From assembly GCA_037974335.1 (NCBI GenBank), contig CM075760.1:58681812-58745811 (forward strand): 64,000 nt of DNA, read 5' to 3'. The notes beneath the pieces are model-generated. The model was not told the DNA's origin. It made no database searches and saw nothing but the letters and a program-made list of their open reading frames with translations. Of this stretch, positions 22,168 through 34,876 are shown one piece after another. Origin of the DNA: Prionace glauca (lineage: Eukaryota > Chordata > Chondrichthyes > Carcharhiniformes > Carcharhinidae). How positions within the stretch are numbered: the stretch's first letter is position 1; every line of letters begins with the position of its first letter. The translations under genes were made by a program, and so were the position numbers.

Positions 22168-22347
22168 ACGTTAAAGACAACATTAAATTGAAGAAAACAA
22201 AATATAACTTGTGCAAAGATGAATAGCACATCAGAAGATTGGAAAAGAAATAAAGCACTTAAAAGAACGGCAAAATTATAGAAAAGAGAAAAAAACACTG
22301 GAGTATCAGCGACAGCTAACCATTAACTTTAGCATGAAAAGTAAGAA
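22168..22347 (+). repeat. inverted repeat, right arm
   Basis: Reverse-complement partner of 21145-21323; the two arms are separated by about 845 bp. It ends exactly where the CR1 tail (22348-23015) begins. Confidence 0.85.
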
Positions 22348-23015
22348 ACTCTGCACCCTGAAAGTTGGGAATCAAGTAGACAAGGCTGTTAAGAAGGCAT
22401 ACGGTGTCTTGGCGTTTATTGGTAGGGGGATTGAATTTAGGAGTCGCAGCGTCATGATGCAACTGTACACAACTCTGGTGCGGCCACACTTGGAGTTTTG
22501 TGTGCAGTTCTGGTCCCCACATTACAGGAAGGATGTAGAGGCTTTGGAGAGGATGCAGAGGAGGTTTACCAGGATGTTGCCTGGTATGGAGGGGAGATCC
22601 TATGAGGAGAGACTGAGAGATTTGGGGTTGTTTTCGCTGGAAAGAAGGCGGCTAAGAGGGGATCTCATTGAAACATATAAGATGATTAGAGGTTTAGAGG
22701 GTAGATAGTGATAGCCTTTTTCCTAGGATGGAGAAAGCTAGCACGAGGGGGCACGACTTTAAATTAAGGGGGGGTAGTTATAGGACTGATGTCAGGGGTA
22801 GGTCCTTTACCCAGAGGGTGGTGAGGGATTGGAATGCCCTGCCAGCTGCAGTTGTAAATGCACCTAGTTTGGGGGCGTTTAAGAGATCTGTGGATAGGTT
22901 TATGGATGAAAAGGGATTGGTTTAGGCTAGTGGGTCATTGTTTTGTAACTGGTCGGCGCAACATCGTGGGCCGAAGGGCCTGTTCTGCGCTGTAATGTTC
23001 TATGTTCTATGTTCT
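22348..23015 (+). mobile_element. CR1 LINE, 5'-truncated 3' end
   Basis: Encodes the RT C-terminus (VKKAYGVLAFIGRGIEFRS, RPHLEFCVQFWSPHYRKD, RRFTRMLPGMEGRSYEERL), interrupted by one stop near 22708, then FTQRVVRDWNALPAAVV. It ends in TTCTATG repeats. It belongs to the same subfamily as the element at 9801-14030. Confidence 0.85.
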
Positions 23016-24445
23016 ACTTACAGTACTGAGGAAAAGTTAAAAAAAACTACATAGTAAGCGATGGAGTAGAATAACAGAATGTAGATAGGTCAGCACCAAA
23101 GAAATATGGGCAATTCTATCCCGAACATAAAGACAAAGAGGAGTGTTAATGATTCCATGGAGGAATGAAGGATGTTAATGGTGGCAAAAGGCGAGCGAAT
23201 GGAATGATGGAACTGACCAAACAGTGACAGGTGCTCAAATAGGTGGATGGTTTCTCTTGTGTTGGGGCAGGACAGGAGATCGGATAAAACAACTAACAGC
23301 AATCTACAAATGTTGGGGGTGGGGGACGGGTGTTAAAATTAATAGGGATGGGGAGGAGGGTTAATATCCATAGTTTTTGAAATCAACGTTGATTCCAGTA
23401 TCCTGCAATGTTCTGAAAGGGAACATGAAGTTTTGTCATTCAAATTATTTGGGCATCAGCAAAGCAAAGCAGTAGGTCGACGAAGGGCATGTGGGCATGA
23501 GGTGAATTATCTGACATGTTTCCCTGTTGATATTATCAAGGCCGTAGCTCACTTACAGAACGATCATTTGTTCTTGACAAGCGAGATGACGATTAATTCT
23601 CTCGATTGCATTTGCACTACACTCTGCGCTGTCTCCGATATCAATGTACAAGGACAATAAATTTTATATATATTCCACTATATTCCATAATACCTTGGTA
23701 CTGCTCGCATTTCATGAGGGTTAGTCTCAGTTATTATTGTACCAAAAAATGTATCTTTCTATTTTATTCCGACAGTGTCTCCACGTTCACTGCACTTGGT
23801 GCTATAAGTTCTAAACCATGTCTCGACAATTATTTGTCCCAACGATACATCAAAATATACACAACAGGGCACGTGTCAATAGTTCCTTCACTAGAAATTC
23901 TAAATTCATTCTTGATCTTTTGAAAGCACTTTCAACATGTGTGATCTATCAGAACAACCTAAGTGCTGTGGTGTTTCCACAGAGTGCAGCATTTGCTTGT
24001 GATGGGTTCCACTTCATACACCTCCTCCATGTTAGCAAATAGTTATTTCAAATTGTTCGATTGTAAATCTGTTCAAATCTTTGTATAACAACAGAATACT
24101 AAACACGAGGAAGTTAACAAAAAAACAAATCAACTCGTCAATTATAACCACATTATGGTAGGATAGGAAGATATGTTTTTCATTAGAAATGTGACCTTAG
24201 CTCGGTATACAAAATAGGCACTTTGATTGGTGCAGATGCCAGGACCGAGACTTGGCGGAGACTTATGGGCCGAGTAGGTGCCGCAAATTTGCAGACAACA
24301 ATTCACCCAAGTTAGCAATATGTTCAACTCCCTAACTAATGTAACAAATGAAAGGCATGAAATCATCTTTTAATCTGTTTGTTCTCTGACCTGTTAATAA
24401 TGTAGATGTTGTAATTTAACTGTCCCTCTGGAGACTCTGACCTGG
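23016..24445. other. no gene recognised
   Basis: Spacer upstream of GPCR gene 1. Open frames of up to about 105 codons show no known motif. The first part (23040-23450) looks like degenerate dispersed repeat. Confidence 0.4.
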
Positions 24446-24451
24446 TATAAA
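24446..24451 (+). promoter_or_regulatory. TATA box of GPCR gene 1
   Basis: TATAAA about 71 bases before the start codon of exon 1. The second GPCR gene has a TATA box at nearly the same distance (38574), which supports both. Confidence 0.55.
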
Positions 24452-24521
24452 GGAGAGAGTCTTTTGCTCTTGCGCTGATCGTATGTGCAACTTGCAGAAT
24501 TCAATTAGTTTCTGAAAGGTG

Positions 24522-26945
24522 ATGCATGGGCCAGCGAATGGACCATTTTATGCTATTTATTATCCAATACTCGCTGCCATTGGTGTCCCAGGTAAGAGAT
24601 GAATGTCAGCTAAATTGCTCATTTGTCTTGTGCTGATAAACGTCTCATTGTATTTTAGTGTATAAGAGTGCATTACTTCCATTTGCATTATGCAGTATGA
24701 CATTCGCATTTCGGCACATTGCATTTCATACCTGTAGAAAAACTGCTTACTAAAATGCAGGAATGTAAATTATAATTGTAACATTGCACACACGCTATGT
24801 TGTTCAACATTTCTACTGAACCAGAGAAATGTGTATCAAGCAAGAGTGCTAAATGTTTGATCAAAGAAGTATGTTATCTCAATAAATCTCAGATAAGGTA
24901 AGGGAGAAAAAAAACTGATACTTTGACGATGAGAATTCCAGGGAATAGGTCCCGGACAGCGAAAGAGATAACTACAATGATGGATCGTTAATATCTGGAA
25001 TTGACAACAGGGCAAATATAGAAAAACATTACCATCTCAGATAGTTGTAGGGCTGCAGCATTTACATGGATGGGGATTGGAGAGGCTGACGAGGCTAACG
25101 AGGTAATGGATCATATGGAGGGAGCACTAAAACGGAGGTGTAACTACTCAATGGTTCATAACAGCTCAGCAAGCACAGTGCTACTGGGTGAACGGGGTTG
25201 GGGCATGAGTAAGAGCATTGGAAACAAATGTTTTGGGTCAGTTGCAGTTCACCGAGAATGCACGGAGTCTATTCCGATGGTCATGGGTCTAGGTATCAGA
25301 AAGGATTTCAGTCGCTGTTATCCTGAGGCGCTGTTTGATGACATGCAACGTCATGGGCTACACTAGAAAGTAAACATATACAGCGTCGGTTCTTACTTTG
25401 TCTTAAGTTGAAGTTTACTTATTAGTTACATGTAAACTTGCATTTAACACTGCAATGAAGTTGCTGTGAGAATCACTTAACCGCCTCAGCCTGGCGCCTG
25501 TTCAGGTACATAGCGGATGAATTTGGCAAGCAGCACGTATTTCGGAATGTGGGAGGAAACCAGAGCACATGGTGGAAAACTGCGCACACATGGGGAGAAC
25601 GCACAGGCTCTAGATAGACAGCGACTGAAGCCTGGAACCGATCCCAGGTCACTGACGCTATGAGGTCACAGTGCTAACCATTGTACCACCATGCCGCTTA
25701 TGGTCAACATGGGATTGTTGGCATCTGAATGTTCAGCCCACCATCAAAACAGAACATCAATATTTTAAAGAGTCACCACCGCAATCAAAATCAGTGGTCA
25801 GAGAACGGAATTTTTGACAATGAGTGATTGTTATCTTCAATGAAATGACAGATATTTAATCCAGCAGTGGCCGTATAATAAATAGTGATGGCTTTGCAAT
25901 GATTGAAATCCGGAGGTGACAAATGAATGGATCAAAAATGTTTAAGTCACTGATTGGATCAGTGAGTAGCTGTTTTTTGAAGTCCGCTCGGTAACATCTC
26001 TCTCTTTTTTTTTCTTTTCCAGCCAACTTGATGGCGATCATCATCCTATCCCGTGGACGGTGCGGACTCTCGCGGTGCATCACCTACTACCTCGTGGCGA
26101 TAGCAGTGACCGATTTCCTTGTCATGGTTACCGCTGTTATCCTCAACCGGATAGGTGGCATTTACTTCAGGTACAGTGTCCTATCTACCACCCCCGGATG
26201 TGCTGTCAGCACTGTGCTGGTGTATTCAACACGGGATGGTTCAGTCTGGTTAACAGTGGCTTTCACCTTAGACCGGTATGTGGCCATCTGTTGTCAGAGA
26301 CTAAAGGCCAGATACTGCACTGAGAAAACAGCATTGCTGGTTATAGGATTTATTTGTACTCTAAGCTACGTCAAGAACACCCCTTTCTACTTCACCTATC
26401 AGCCCTTGTACATCCTGGACGGGGTGCCTTGGTTCTGTGATATTATGTCCAGCTATTATTCTTTGCCTGCCTGGCAGGCCTATGACTGGCTGGACCATAT
26501 ATTAACGCCCTTTCTACCATTCCTCCTCATTCTGATTCTCAACGCTCTAACAGTGAAGCACATTTTAGTGGCCAGCAAAGCCCGCAGGAGACTCCGGAGC
26601 ACCGAGAATCATGGAGATCCAGAGATGGCGAACCGCAAGAGATCCATTGTCTTGCTATTCACCATCTCACTCAGTTTCCTCCTCTTGTGGGCCACCTACG
26701 TCGGACATTTCCTCTACGTGCGGATTACGGGTGAGGCCTACTTCACCGGCCTGGATTTCAATAACCCACACTTCATCCTTCAAGAAACTACAAACATGCT
26801 CCAGTTACTCAGTTCTTGCAACAACACTTTTATCTATGCAGTAGCCCAAACCAAGTTCCGAAATGAACTGAAGAAGGTTCTGTTACTTCCCTTCTCCATT
26901 TTCACCAGTTGCTTTAGGTTGAACATTATTTTATCATCTAGTTAA
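24522..26945 (+). CDS. GPR139-like class A G-protein-coupled receptor 1
   Basis: Two exons. Exon 1 (24522-24591) starts at an ATG just after an in-frame TGA and encodes MHGPANGPFYAIYYPILA and on to GVP, the first half of TM1. The donor is G|GTAAGA. Exon 2 (26023-26945) follows a strong TTTTCCAG acceptor in phase 1. The predicted protein is about 330 residues with seven hydrophobic segments, the TM3 cysteine near 83, DRY near 107-109, an extracellular-loop cysteine in PWFC near 162, and NTFIY in TM7 at the NPxxY position. The pattern (ILSRGRCGLSRC, YLVAIAVTDF) matches the GPR139/GPR142-like family expanded in fishes. It has no break. The 1.4-kb intron holds a SINE. The ligand is not known from the sequence. 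Confidence 0.9.
25410..25700 (-). mobile_element. tRNA-derived SINE in GPCR 1 intron
   Basis: Minus-strand SINE with tail TTGCATTTAACACTGCAATG (complement), body GTGGGAGGAAACCAGAGCAC, and tRNA-like head ending near GTACCACCATGCCGC. Confidence 0.8.
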
Positions 26946-26962
26946 TGTCTGGTAATGCTTTC

Positions 26963-27660
26963 AAAGAACAAAGAACAACACAGCACTGAAAACAGGCCCT
27001 TCGGCCCAACGAGCCCGTGCCGCCGTCCCATTGTCAGTGACCTATCCTAAAAGCACATTTTTAGGATGTGGAAGGAAACCGGAGCACCCGGAGGAAACCC
27101 ACGCAATCACGGGGAGAACGCGCAAATTCCCACGGGCACAGGCCCAAATCCATGTGTCCGCACAGCAACAGAGATAGTCTCTGAGCTGTCATGTTGCCCT
27201 CGAGATGGTCCAGTTTAAGCACACCAACGACATGAAGCAGTAGGCAACTCCCGAAGCAACATCCAAGAGCAGCCCACCACAACCTGCCGCACGCATGCCC
27301 CTTGCTGGACTTAAATGCCTGTGGAGATAAAAAATTAATTATTAAAAAGACTCTACATCCCTGAGGCTAAAACTGAATCCCAAGCCTACAATGTTTAGTA
27401 AGGCCTCCTATATCCCCCTAAATGTAGACCGCTCATGTGGCTGTCCAAGTGACTCTTAAACAACCCTAGAGTGCCTGCTTCCACCGCCTTACTCGGCAGT
27501 GCATTCCACATCCCCACTACCCTTTGTGTGAAGAACTGCCCTCAAATATTAGTCTTATACCTAGCCACCCTCACCCTAAGCCCGTGACCCCTCGTTCTAT
27601 CCATTTCTAATAGCGGGAAAAGCTTACCACCATTTACTCTATCTATCCCCTTCATAACGT
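26963..27660 (-). mobile_element. CR1 with SINE-like 3' tail, 5'-truncated
   Basis: Reading the minus strand: a CR1 RT C-terminal piece (27660-27410), a 3' UTR, a SINE-like body (GGTTTCCTCCGGGTGCTCCG) and a GTTCTTT-type end at 26963. The same order is found at 43244-44265 and in the longer element at 46545-51190. Confidence 0.8.
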
Positions 27661-27930
27661 TGCTGTCTAAAGTCAGAAACACCAATCATTTGCAAACATT
27701 TGCAACACCAATCTCGCAATGCAGCAATCAGAATTAACATGTGGTATATGAGGAGTAACAAAATAAAAGTTATCGTCAAAACAATAGTGCACATGAAATG
27801 GCAGATGGAGACAAGGCACATCCCATGGGTTTTCCGTGATTTCAGATGGATGATATCAGACAGAACAGAACAGGGAGAGAGGGTCCCTGGAATGATGCTC
27901 AGTGAATTCTGGGCATTTGTATCAGGGGGA

Positions 27931-28342
27931 ATAAGAACATAAGGAAAAGGAGCAGGAATAGGCCATCTGGCCCTTCGAGAATAAACTAGGCTTGTACTCG
28001 TTAGAGTTTAGAAGAACGAGGGGAGATCTCATTGAGACGTATAAGATGATGAATGGGATGGATAGGATAGAGGTGGTGAGACTCTTCCCGCTCAGAAAGG
28101 ACAGTAGAACTAGGGGGCACAGCCTCAAGATCAAGGGGTAGCGGTTTAGAACGGAGTTGAGGAAGAACTTCTTCACTCAAAGGGTGGTGAATCTCTGGAA
28201 TTCTCTGCCTGTTGAAGTGGTGGAGGCTATCTCGCTAAATATTTTTAAGAAGCGGGTTGATGGGTTTTTGATAAGAGGGGGGATTAAGGGTAACGGGGAG
28301 AGGGCGGGAATGTGGAACTGAGCCACGACAGATCAGCCATGA
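27931..28342. mobile_element. CR1 insertion with internal inversion
   Basis: The 3' end of a CR1 lies in minus orientation at 27931-27979 (complement of CTCGAAGGGCCAGATGGC). It is joined directly to an upstream segment of the same element in plus orientation at 27980-28342 (RT C-terminus, FFTQRVVNLWNSLPVEVV). About 12 bases are missing at the join. Confidence 0.8.
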
Positions 28343-30182
28343 TCTTATTGAACATGGAGAAATGCAGACCAGAAACAGAAGGCAGTGGGAGATGCTTAAT
28401 GGTTACAACCAGACTTTCAGTGTGTTTTCTGTTGAGTGGGGTCTTTCTCTATCTCATGGAAAAGTAAGAGAAAAAATCCATCTTTGTGAATTTTAACCAA
28501 ATGTGAAGCTGAATTCGTTGTATCAGTAAGGCCCCAGCCTGGGAGAATAAATAGTTACTAGTGTCAAATGGGCCCCAGTTTTTGAAAATTCTGCTCTTTT
28601 TTCTCTCTGGTCAATCCCATAGATTTCAATCTTGTCATAATTTGAACATTTGTAATCGATGATGTGCTTATGTGAAATACGACTGAAGGGGGAAATTATT
28701 AACCAATTTACAATGTTTTTAACAGAATACATGAGATATTGCAAAGAGTTAAATGATTCTTGAAACAATAAGGTAATGAAATAATTACTTTACACACATA
28801 CGGATGAATAAGAAAATTAAATAAATAATTATGACTATAAAAATATATGCTCTTATTTTAAATGTATTTTATGTATTGAATGAATTGTTGTTCAATTCAA
28901 CCAAAAGCAAGCCACTGTAAGGTATGATGGTAACATCGAAGAGTTGAGAGCCTATGGCTTGAAAACCTTCGTGGTGAGCAGAACTCATAGCTGAAGGTTT
29001 CTGGCGAGGGAACACATTTTGCAACTTTATGAATGGGGGCATTCAATGCTTAGACATAGAATAGATTGTGCCATGCTGCAGGATCACGTTCTATCTAGTC
29101 CTGGGAATGAGCCGGTGGGAATGCTCACTTTGACCGACAGATGAGTGTCCTTAGTTAGACAGCAACAGGGAAGTGTGTTCAGCCAAGAAGGGAGTCAGCA
29201 TCCAAATTAAATGGACGAATGAGATATCATTCTGCAGGGATGTAAAATGTGATTCGCTGAGAAATTTGTCACGAATTATTATTGATTTTTTTTGCTGAAT
29301 GTAATTGATTTAAAAATAATATAAGGCAGGAATAATATCAGGAAATCTTTAATCTATTTGTTTTTGATTATACATGTTTGATGCATTGGAAAGGTTCTGT
29401 CGCTCTATTCCAAAGCTACTTCACCCTTTTGGTGACCTCCGAGCAGCTGCTTTTGTTTTGTTTTCATTTTCAACAAATATTACGTCCTTATATGGAGATA
29501 TCTGCCTCGTGAGTTTTATATTGTCTATAGTTAAAAACAGTATTGGTCGTCTCAAATTATCCCAGAACACTTAGTAATACTTTGGAATTAGTAATAATTT
29601 GGAAATTTGTAATCAATGATGTACTCATATACATACACCACAATCTCTTGGTTTCACCTCACGGTTTGCACCTCTGTCCTGTATGTGTTCTCGATCGAGC
29701 TTGTGGTATGACTGCCTTGGAAGCATTTCATTGGGGGATATATAGAGGGATTCTCTCTGTTAACCCATGCTGCAGCGACACTGATAGTATTTTAAGGGGC
29801 AGTGTAAAGGAAACTATCTTCTTCTGCACACTGTCCTACATCGGTCTCTGATGAAGCAGAGCCTTTGCTGTTTAGAATTACCTGAAAGTAGTCAGTGACA
29901 TACCAGTTTATGAGTGAAATCACCGAGGTTCCCCTCATTCTTCACTCATTTCCTCTCTGGATTTTATCATGAGAAGGCAGAGATGAAGGTGTCTTTACAC
30001 GAATTGTTAATGGTTGGCGCAGTGGCTCTTTCAGGAAAAAACCTTGAGTTCAACCATATCCCACACATGACTGGGGGAACATGCCTGTTTGGGAAAAGGG
30101 GAAAACCGTTGTCATAGGGAAATGGAGCGGAGTTGATAGGTTTAGGAGAACGAAATTAAGCAAAGCCAGGGATGGTTAATTT
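28343..30182. other. IgM copy 1 downstream region, no gene recognised
   Basis: Non-coding sequence 3' of the IgM membrane exons, conserved with 54580-56565 in the second copy. Short open frames are not conserved between the copies, so they are unlikely to be genes. Confidence 0.5.
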
Positions 30183-30199
30183 TTTATTCAATATTTATT
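30183..30199 (-). promoter_or_regulatory. polyadenylation signals, IgM membrane form, copy 1
   Basis: Two AATAAA motifs on the minus strand (30199-30194 and 30188-30183), about 450 bases after the TM2 stop codon. The first is conserved at 56575-56580 in copy 2. Confidence 0.5.
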
Positions 30200-30795
30200 T
30201 AAAAAACAGAGAATATTTTACGGCGAAATTATGTTTTAAAGTTAGAAAAATGAACATAGCGATTGAGCTTCACATTGAGAACAGAACACATACGCAGGGA
30301 ATCCGTCAATATTTGTACACCTGTTACATACACCAGAAAGAGAAAACAGGACCTTAATAGAAAGAGGAATTAACAAACGTGAATAAGGAATGAGGAAAGT
30401 TTCTTATTCATACGTGACATTTAAACTACGGGGAAACTATTAACCACAATTACATTATAACAAAAAAAATCGTACTTTTCACACTGAAAACTGAAGTAAC
30501 GTCTGTGATTGCTTCAGTTTTAGATTCAGGATGATAAACTGAGAGAACTTTACTGATAGAGTCACCAAGGGCAGATATTGTACTTGTGTCGTACAGAGAT
30601 CTTGATAATGAGTTGTGGGAAGTCTGCAGCGTCCAAAATTCAACTCATCATTTGATCTGTAACCGAAAGATACAATAATGAAGCAGATGTTTATGATGCG
30701 GGACATTAATGTTGCAGTTTTAATCAGTGAAACATTGAGAGATTTTTCAAATGCATTCTGCCAGTTTGAAATGTGAGTGGATTCAATCATTTCAC

Positions 30796-30923
30796 CTTCA
30801 CCAGAGTGACGGCAGTGCTGTAGAAAATGCTCAGGAAGAACAGGACGATGAATGTGGAAGCGGTTGTCCAGATGTTGCTGTTATCATCCTCATTCTCGTC
30901 AATCCAGATACGATCGGTGGGGT
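30796..30923 (-). pseudogene. IGHM: IgM TM1 exon, copy 1
   Basis: A 128-nt exon, phase 1 in and phase 0 out, between a CCCGTAG acceptor and an AAG|GTGAAA donor. It encodes the acidic stalk with ENEDDNSNIW and the conserved [10 protein letters not shown] membrane helix that pairs with Ig-alpha/beta in B cells. Length and phases equal those of copy 2; the exon itself is undamaged. Confidence 0.9.
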
Positions 30924-31479
30924 CTACGGGACCAAGAAATGAAATTAGATTACTTTATTGATCCAGGGAATCTTATTGTTATTTTTCTTTTCCTCGTTCT
31001 CCTTCATAAGCTGTTACTTCATTCTCTTGTATAATTTTCAATGTATATCTACGGTTAATTTCAGGACACTCAGTAACCGATTTCTGTAATTATTTTCACA
31101 CTTGATCTTTATTGACATTCCTTGGACAGTCTATGTCAGAAAGCACTGAAGATGTTTTCTTGAGTATCAGTTCATTTCCGAACTATTTTCCACTATCCCT
31201 GGTTGAAGAATATTATGACTGATATCGAGGAACATTCACTGATCAATTTTTCACAGATGGTGACTGATCTATAAAGTGTGAATGTTGTTGTTTAACAGCT
31301 GGGATGTAGTTTATGGTGGATCTTTTATGGTGGAAATAGTTAGTGGATCATTGACTTCTTTCATTTTCTCAAAGTGTTTGTCGGTGCAATGTACATTGGG
31401 ATAGTTGTCGGTGGATATGTCCATTAAAATTCATGTTTAAGTTTTACTTTCATCATTTACCTGTCGCTTGTATTTACGA

Positions 31480-32830
31480 ATTTGCGTTTGTGTGTGTGTG
31501 CATGAGCATCTCGTAGTCTGCATTAATCTTTGGTTCTGAGTTAATATGAGTGTATCCGGGTTAATGTATGTGTTCATTTACCCGTGTTTGTTAATTTGTG
31601 TAGTTGTGTGTCTGCGTCTGTATATATATTTTATTCTTTTGACTTTATGGATATATGAATATTATTGTGTGAAGTCTATGTACATTTATTAATGCCATTC
31701 TTAACGTGTGGACGTGTTCCTGCCTATTTCAGTGTGCTAATTTCTGTCACTCGAACAATGTTTCCTTCCCTTTTCGTGTGTGTCTGTTTGTGTGCTTATC
31801 TGTTAACATGTTAATGTATGTATATCTTTATTGATAGTTATTTATAACGGTGTGATAATGTATGCTTGTGTTTCCATGTGTAATAATGTGTACTATGGTA
31901 TTCTGTTCTTTATGAACATGTGAATGTTGCGTACATTTGTTCACGTGAAAATGTTTGGCTGTCTGTTCATCTCTATGCAGTCTGTTAATGTTTCTATGTG
32001 TATTTCCCTGTATCAGTGTTATTGCGTATAACATTGTGTGTGTCTATATCTATATTCCCACCAGCGTGAATGTGTGATAAAATGTATTTCTGTGTTTGTC
32101 TATGTGTATGGATCTGCATGCGTGTGTATCTGTCTTTATTGTGTGTATGCATGTATGTGTTTGTCTTTAGGTCTATGTTCCTAGTTACATACGCAAAGTT
32201 GCGTGGAAACTTGTGTGTTTGTATGCGTATATGTGTGTGTATGTACATATTTGATAATTTGTGTGTATGTTTTTGCTTTTGTGCCTGCGTGTCTATGTGT
32301 GCGTGTGTGTGTGTGGGTGTATGCACGTGTGTCCGTGTATGTGTGTGTGTTTATGTGTGTGTGCATGAGATAGAGAGAGAGAGATAATGTGTGTGCGCGC
32401 CTGTGTATGGTTGTATTTGCCTGTGTTCATTTGTGTATGCGTGTATTTTTGTTCGTATATGTGATGTCCATGAGTGTATTTGTGTGAGCTTGCTTGTTTG
32501 TGTTCGTTTCTGCATACATTGTCTGCACTTATGGTCCGTGAATATGTACTTGTATGTATGCATCTATCTGTGCTTTTTTGTGTGTGTTTTGTACTTATGT
32601 GATTCTGTGTCTGTATTTGAATGCGCGTCCATATTTCTGTATATGTAGGTGTGTGGAGTATGTGCATGAGTTTGCGTGTGTGTATTGACATGTATCTTTA
32701 TGTACTTGTGAACATATATATGAGTATGTGTACTTGTGCGTGTATTTGTGCATTTGTGTCGATGTGTGTGTGTGTGTGTGTCTATGTGAACACTTATATG
32801 TGTATTTATAATTGTGATAATTTTGTGCAG
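31480..32830 (+). repeat. TG-rich simple-sequence tract in IgM intron, copy 1
   Basis: About 1.35 kb of degenerate TG-rich sequence (many GTGTGTAT-type units) with a short GAGA island at 32368-32382. It lies in the intron between CH4 and TM1. Open frames here are artefacts of composition. Confidence 0.85.
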
Positions 32831-32970
32831 TATTGTCAGTTTGTGTATTTTTTAACTGTTGCTCTAAATTTCACTGGCAATAATTAATTGAATATAATCC
32901 ACACGATACGAATAATGGAACATATTTTCAGAGTTTGCTGTACAAATTTATTTTATGTGACCGGTGAGAA

Positions 32971-33595
32971 GATCAAGAAGGAATGGTGGCCTTTATCGCG
33001 AGGGGGATAGAATATAAAAGGGAGATCTTGCACTGGTGAGGCCGCAACTGGAGTACTGTATGCAGTTTTGGTCCCCTTATTTGAGAAAGGATATATTGGC
33101 CTTGAAGGGAGTACAGAGAAGGTTCACCAGGCTGATACCAGAGATGAGGGGTTTGGCTTATGAGGAGAGATGAAATAGACTCGTTGGAGTTTAGAAGGCT
33201 GAGGGGAGACTTACAAGATAATGAAGGGGCTAGATAGGGTAGAGAGATTCTTTCCGCTCAGAAAGGAAACCATAACTAGAGGGCACAGCCTCAAAATAAG
33301 GGGGGGGGGGGTTGCAGTTTAGAACAGAGCTGAGGAGGAACTTCTTCACTCAATCGGTGGTGAATCTCTGGAATTCTCTGCCCATTGAAGTGATGGAGGC
33401 TACCTCGTTGAATATGTTTAAGACAGGGGTAGACAAATTTCTGATAGACAAAGGAAAGAAGGGTTATGGGGAGAAATCGGGAAAGTGGAACTGATCCACT
33501 TCAGATCAGCCATGATCTTATTGAATGGCGGGGCAGGCTCGACGGGCTAGGTGGCCTACTCCTGCTCCTATTTATTATGTTTTTATGTTCTTATA
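32971..33595 (+). mobile_element. CR1 LINE, 5'-truncated, in IgM intron
   Basis: RT C-terminal text in broken frames (VAFIARGIEYKR-like, then RRNFFTQSVVNLWNSLP) and the family 3' end GCTCGACGGGCTAGGTGGC with TTATGTTCTTAT. It is absent from the equivalent site of copy 2 (near 59395), so it was inserted after the duplication or lost there. Confidence 0.85.
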
Positions 33596-34495
33596 TCAGG
33601 GAAACGAATGAAATCATTTATTGCTGCATCTCAGAAACCTCAGGTACAGAACAGAAAAACCGGAGAGGATTCAAACATTTGTATAAATTTGTATTACGGG
33701 AAATCAATGCCAGCACATGATCAAGAGTTTTGAAACATTTTAAAATTGTGTTGCATAAGTATATATATTACACTGATTAAGATAATGATATTTCCAAATC
33801 TGCAGCAAGCAAACCGGAAGCTAATTTGTACTTTTGACAACTGAGTCCTTATTGTAGAAAGCCGTTCCCTTCCAAACACGCTACTTGGGGAGAGGAAGGA
33901 GAATGAACTCTCTCTACCCGGTGAAGCAATGTCCCTAATGGTTCTAACCGCTGAGGAGGTGGAGGTACAGTGGATAAATAATGACATTCCTCCTCTTTTC
34001 ATTGAGGAAGTGGTGGTACATGGGTTAGCTATTGCTCCTCCCCTCTCTTTATTGGGCGAGTAGGAATCCGGAATGTAAACAATTTCACTCTCCCTCTCTC
34101 TGACAGGGGGATTGTTACTCCATGTTTCTGTGTGACCCTCACTTCAGTTCCCAGTGGGTTTGGTGCAGCAGCTTAAAGCTGACATCAATGGATAAAGGCA
34201 TGGACAATGAGGGAAGCAGGAACACGGAGATCTAAATGTTGTGTTTGTCAGAAATGTTGAAATAGTTATATTTCTCCTCAGCAGGAGGAAGTTCGGTGAA
34301 GATATTTTACAGAATCCTGTAATGAATATACTCTACTGGATCTGGGTGTATCTGAGCTGGGTGCACTCGTTCAACAAGACTTGGATCCGAGACCTGAAAA
34401 TATCAGACTCAAGCTAAAGATATATCATGGAAGTAAAACTGAAAAACAATTTACTAAGCAATTGGGAATTTCATTTATCGTTTGAGGAAAATTGT

Positions 34496-34510
34496 TTTAT
34501 TATTTTTATT
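34496..34510 (-). promoter_or_regulatory. polyadenylation signals, IgM secreted form, copy 1
   Basis: AATAAA on the minus strand at 34510-34505 and 34501-34496, about 30-40 bases after the secretory stop. An equivalent is at 60344-60339 in copy 2. Confidence 0.6.
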
Positions 34511-34876
34511 GAAGGTTTTAATGTAACCGAGTGATTCTCATTGACATGAATTAACCGTGTCCATCAGTGCAAGGGAAATGTTCACAAAACTGGGTTTACC
34601 GCTGGATTTGTCAACTGTTCTGTTGATGATCTTCAAGGGGATGGCTTCATGTCCCACCACACAGGAGTAAGAAGCGCCGCTGGACCAGTCCTCTGCTGCA
34701 ATGGATAACAGGCTGTATGTGAAGAAGGAGCTATTGCCGTTCTCCGCCACCACCTCGGTGTTCCTGTAGTTCCCGGGATTCACCGGCTTGTCGTTGACGG
34801 TCCACTTGACGAAGATCTCTCGGGGGGAGAAACCTCTCACTAAGCAGCTGAGGGAGACGAAACTCTGAGCGGAGAC

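Noticed and set aside
32070-32887. Overlapping cysteine- and valine-rich open frames, and histidine/threonine-rich ones on the other strand, in the TG-rich tracts
   Set aside because: They follow directly from TGTG/CACA composition, occur in all frames, and are not conserved between the two copies.
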